This document shows positions 20,598 to 23,375 of a stretch of DNA of 23,375 bases, piece by piece (the stretch's first letter is position 1; each line of letters begins with the position of its first letter). The stretch comes from a virus, in IMG/VR virus record IMGVR_UViG_3300048102_000246, positions 1-23,375 of that record; one strand, given 5' to 3'. Under the pieces are notes generated by a model. That model saw nothing but the letters and a program-made list of their open reading frames with translations, did not search any database and was not told the DNA's origin. A program made the translations under genes and the position numbers.

Positions 20598-23375
20598 TCA
20601 CTCCCCACTATGGTCCCCTGTATTATAAGATGCATCCCCTTTGCTGCCCTTTGGATGTAGCGTCTGGCTGTGTCTTGGCTGAACACTGTAATCACCCTCA
20701 TCATCATCTATAGAACGACGACTTGCGTCGGCTCGGAAGTGCTCAAGGGTGTTTTCTGACATGACCATTCTGGCGACTGGGCTAGTGATATCTGACTTGT
20801 CGTAACCTGTGACATCGACACCGGGTATGTTCGGCCCTTGACTGACAGGCACAGTTGTACTGGTCGCTGGGTCTACTGTATAGACAGGTGCGTAAGGTGG
20901 GCTACTTGGTGTACCTGTTCTAGCACCCGGTGCATCACTAGTAAACATACCATACTTACCGCCAGCAGTAGCCCTGTAGAAGTTTGAGTTTTCTTGAGGG
21001 CTTCTATATTTCAGCGCTACATAAGACCTGAACATCTGACTGTGTTTGAAGTCAAGTCCAAACGCTGGTCTGTACAAGAATTGTATGTTGCTGTCAGAGT
21101 TATTTATGTTTTGAGATATAGGGTCGTGGTCATCATCTTGGTAAGGGTTGGAAGGGTTCCAAGTACTTTGAGATATACTGATATTATAACGAATACTTAG
21201 ATAACCCTCTACTAAATTCATCTCGGCTTCTGTTAATTTTCTATTGTAGTGTATAACTTCTGCTATTTTCCCTAATAGTGGGAAAGTATTTGGAGAGGGG
21301 CCGTCGTTTAACCGACCTAATTGAGTTGGCTCTGATTGATTTTTATGATAGTTAGGAGTAGAACTCGCTACATCCACGCCATCAATTCTGAGTTTCTTTG
21401 CAGTGACTACTCCTCCTACACCGTTACCACCTTCTATAGATAAATTAACTATGTTGGGCGTATCGACAACAGCACTTCCCGTAGCGGCAGTAAGTTCTGT
21501 ATTCCAACTACTTGCGCTTCTACCAGTCCAATATTCCCATCTATTGTTACTACCTGACATATTAGCGTATACATTGTAACCTCTTAATCTAGTTGGACTG
21601 GTTAAATAACTTCTACTTTCATAGCCTAATTGGTAGTTATTGTTATCATTATTAGTAGACATCACTAAGATTGTAGTAAACTCGTTAGTATTAAGACCAG
21701 CGTCAAAAGTCCTTAATAAAGCATCATTGCTACTGAACTGTACACACGGTTTGTTGTTAAATGTGGAGTCTGATGCCAAAAAAGTTGGTTTGTCATTAGC
21801 GACTGATTGACTGAAATCTCTGCCGTTTCCACTACGGTCTTTCCATTCGGAAATAGCATCCCCGTTGTCTACATCAATAGAGTCGGCTCTCAGCCAAAGA
21901 GCCAAACCGTTTTGTGGTATCTGTTGACCCCACCCTTTGACATCTAGGTTACCAGCGTGTTTGTTCCAGTCCATCACATAAGTACCGCCAAGTGGCCACA
22001 TAGCGTGTGCATCAGAGTGTTTGACGACACCAGTGACAGGAGCAGCGCTCCAATCAAGGGCAGTCATATCTAAGTCCTTGAGAGTTCTGCTTCCAAAGTT
22101 ATATGCTCCTCTGATGTTAGTCCTTTGTCCAACTTCCCTATCTGTATGTAGACTATGGGCTTCAGTTGACATGACGATGTATTCTCTACTTACGCCGTCG
22201 TTTAGTTCAGCAATAGTATCTACATCTAGCCCCAATCTGACATCATCTCTTGATACAGGCTCGGCACCTCTAGTATCTGCGTTGACAGTTTCGATGGCCT
22301 CACCAACATGTGCACTAGGCTTGAGTAACCCGTCATCGGAATCTAAGTCTACTCTATCGCTGATGCCTCTTTCGATTTCACCAGCCTGCAATGTCTCGTT
22401 GCTTGGTCTGACCAAACCTTGTCCGTAGACAGGTTCGGCTGTGTTACTTGATAGTACAAGTCCAGTAGCGTCATGATTTTCGCTGACAGCCATAAGTAGA
22501 CTTTCGTTGAAGACTGTAGGCCATCTACAGCCTCTACCGTCTCCTCGGTCACCGACTCTCAGCATACTTGCTGGATTAAACCAGTCAACGGTTCCCATGT
22601 TGGTGCCGTCGTTATTGACTGTATTCGCATTACCACTTTGTCTGTCATTACCGTCGCCACCAAACAAACCATTTGCAGCGGGTCTGTGAGTGACATTCGT
22701 ATCTTTGTAAGCATCTTCTGGGTCCCAAGAAGGCCGTAGCCCGAATCCTCTTACAGGGAAACGCCTGACATCTTCACCACGAGTGTTGCCCCACCAGTCG
22801 ACCATGTAATGTCTGTGGGCTTGCGACAACTCTTCGATACCTTGTCCTTCTTCATCATTAGGGAAGAAACGAGTTACAGTAGATGCATTTCTTGCAGTTC
22901 TAACTGGGCAACCAAACGGCCCTGTCATTCTTCTACCATCACTGTACCTGACCTGACGACCAAGTTGGTCTTGTCCAAGTAGACTAGAAACTTGCGTTAT
23001 TCTTTCAAGTATACCTACATACAGTGCATTGAAATCGACATCTGTTTGACCGCTGATACTACCTACATAATCCCAGCCATTTGTCTTAGAATCTTGTTGG
23101 ATTAGCGGCCCGTTGTAGTATCCAAGCATAGCATTTGAATCGGCTACTTCTAACCAACCACGAATGTAAGGAGACCACCTTGGTCTGTTGTACAATTGCC
23201 TAACTGCCATTCTATAACCGAAACATCTGTTTCTATCGTTGGGCAAAGATAGCGTAGCAACTCCAGTTGAGTCTTGATATGTCTCACAGTCCATGCCAAA
23301 GGTATCACTACCCCAACCCATTAGTGAATGCCCATATGATTCGAGTCTACTAACAGCACCTGCACCGTGGCTTCC
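20598..23375 (-). CDS. Large virion protein with LamG-like lectin module, 5' partial
   Basis: The frame is open to the window edge: the 18 codons before the first ATG (23321) have no stop and read as plausible protein, so the true start probably lies outside. The visible 925 residues have three parts. Part one, about 470 residues, is Gly/Asp/Asn/Arg-rich structural sequence (WWGNTRGEDVRRFPVRGFG). Part two (bases about 21180-21920) is a concanavalin/LamG-like jelly roll: LALWLRADSIDVDNGD, ISEWKDRSGNGRDF, then at its end GKIAEVIHYNRKLTEAEMN and VEGYLSIRYNI, a textbook opening and closing for this family. Part three, about 220 residues, is Pro/Ser/Asp-rich. Such modules bind glycans, so this may be a virion adhesin or tail-tip protein. 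Ends at TGA 20598-20600 overlapping the next gene's RBS. Confidence 0.75.
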   Translation of the reverse strand, partial: GSHGAGAVSRLESYGHSLMGWGSDTFGMDCETYQDSTGVATLSLPNDRNRCFGYRMAVRQLYNRPRWSPYIRGWLEVADSNAMLGYYNGPLIQQDSKTNGWDYVGSISGQTDVDFNALYVGILERITQVSSLLGQDQLGRQVRYSDGRRMTGPFGCPVRTARNASTVTRFFPNDEEGQGIEELSQAHRHYMVDWWGNTRGEDVRRFPVRGFGLRPSWDPEDAYKDTNVTHRPAANGLFGGDGNDRQSGNANTVNNDGTNMGTVDWFNPASMLRVGDRGDGRGCRWPTVFNESLLMAVSENHDATGLVLSSNTAEPVYGQGLVRPSNETLQAGEIERGISDRVDLDSDDGLLKPSAHVGEAIETVNADTRGAEPVSRDDVRLGLDVDTIAELNDGVSREYIVMSTEAHSLHTDREVGQRTNIRGAYNFGSRTLKDLDMTALDWSAAPVTGVVKHSDAHAMWPLGGTYVMDWNKHAGNLDVKGWGQQIPQNGLALWLRADSIDVDNGDAISEWKDRSGNGRDFSQSVANDKPTFLASDSTFNNKPCVQFSSNDALLRTFDAGLNTNEFTTILVMSTNNDNNNYQLGYESRSYLTSPTRLRGYNVYANMSGSNNRWEYWTGRSASSWNTELTAATGSAVVDTPNIVNLSIEGGNGVGGVVTAKKLRIDGVDVASSTPNYHKNQSEPTQLGRLNDGPSPNTFPLLGKIAEVIHYNRKLTEAEMNLVEGYLSIRYNISISQSTWNPSNPYQDDDHDPISQNINNSDSNIQFLYRPAFGLDFKHSQMFRSYVALKYRSPQENSNFYRATAGGKYGMFTSDAPGARTGTPSSPPYAPVYTVDPATSTTVPVSQGPNIPGVDVTGYDKSDITSPVARMVMSENTLEHFRADASRRSIDDDEGDYSVQPRHSQTLHPKGSKGDASYNTGDHSGE

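Noticed and set aside
22021-22428. 135-codon open frame on the plus strand
   Set aside because: It lies wholly antisense to the large virion gene; the translation is Ser/Leu/Pro-rich low-quality sequence with no RBS. It is a shadow of the real frame.
20598-23375. Diversity-generating retroelement around the lectin module
   Set aside because: No reverse transcriptase and no template/variable repeat pair seen in the window.
1-23375. tRNA or rRNA genes, insertion sequences, integrase or attachment sites
   Set aside because: No cloverleaf-like segment, transposase, integrase or flanking inverted repeats was recognised; practically all bases are in protein genes. A tRNAscan-SE run would be decisive for tRNAs.

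Overview
The window reads as a piece of a tailed double-stranded DNA virus that infects an archaeon, most likely a marine euryarchaeon (magrovirus-like; this placement is my inference from gene content, not from a search). Evidence: nearly every replication protein is of archaeal/eukaryotic type (family B DNA polymerase, PCNA clamp, RFC-type clamp loader, archaeo-eukaryotic primase, XPF-type nuclease, group II chaperonin); coding is almost gapless; ribosome-binding sites are of GGAGG/GAGGTGA type; a TATA-box-like element lies in one of the very few gaps; and the opposite strand carries tail and fibre-like virion proteins.

Layout. Positions 1-17164 (plus strand) hold the replication/accessory block: a truncated zinc protein, small unknowns, a PC4-like protein, a zinc protein and a DNA-ligase-like protein (2-2983); then, after a candidate promoter near 2993, a 14 kb set of abutting genes: clamp loader small subunit, a candidate ssDNA-binding protein, a RecA/RadA-superfamily ATPase, PCNA, DNA polymerase B, a MazG-like protein, a Cas4/RecB-like Fe-S nuclease, a fused primase, an XPF-like nuclease, a P-loop ATPase (candidate helicase), a DnaQ-like exonuclease and a thermosome subunit, interspersed with very small cysteine-rich proteins. 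Positions 17153-23375 (minus strand) hold the virion block, read leftwards: a large protein with a LamG-like lectin module (its 5' end runs off the window), a baseplate-hub-like protein, a small tail/collar-like protein, a fibre-like protein and a zinc-ribbon protein. The two blocks converge and overlap by 12 bases at 17153-17164.

How it works together (inference): the plus-strand genes could supply most of a replisome (priming, clamp loading, processive synthesis, strand processing, recombination), leaving the host to provide the large RFC subunit, an active ligase, RNA polymerase and probably other factors. The chaperonin could fold viral proteins. The minus-strand block builds the tail and receptor-binding structures.

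Most notable: a full-length ligase-like protein that appears to have lost the AMP-accepting lysine; a single-chain primase combining PriS catalytic motifs with a PriL-type Fe-S domain in only 367 residues; a DNA polymerase with two unusual substitutions in motifs B and C; about nine tiny zinc-binding-type proteins; and Shine-Dalgarno sequences buried inside the 3' ends of upstream genes, giving many proteins Glu-rich tails. No tRNA, rRNA, CRISPR array, insertion sequence or gene-free stretch over 300 bases was seen.
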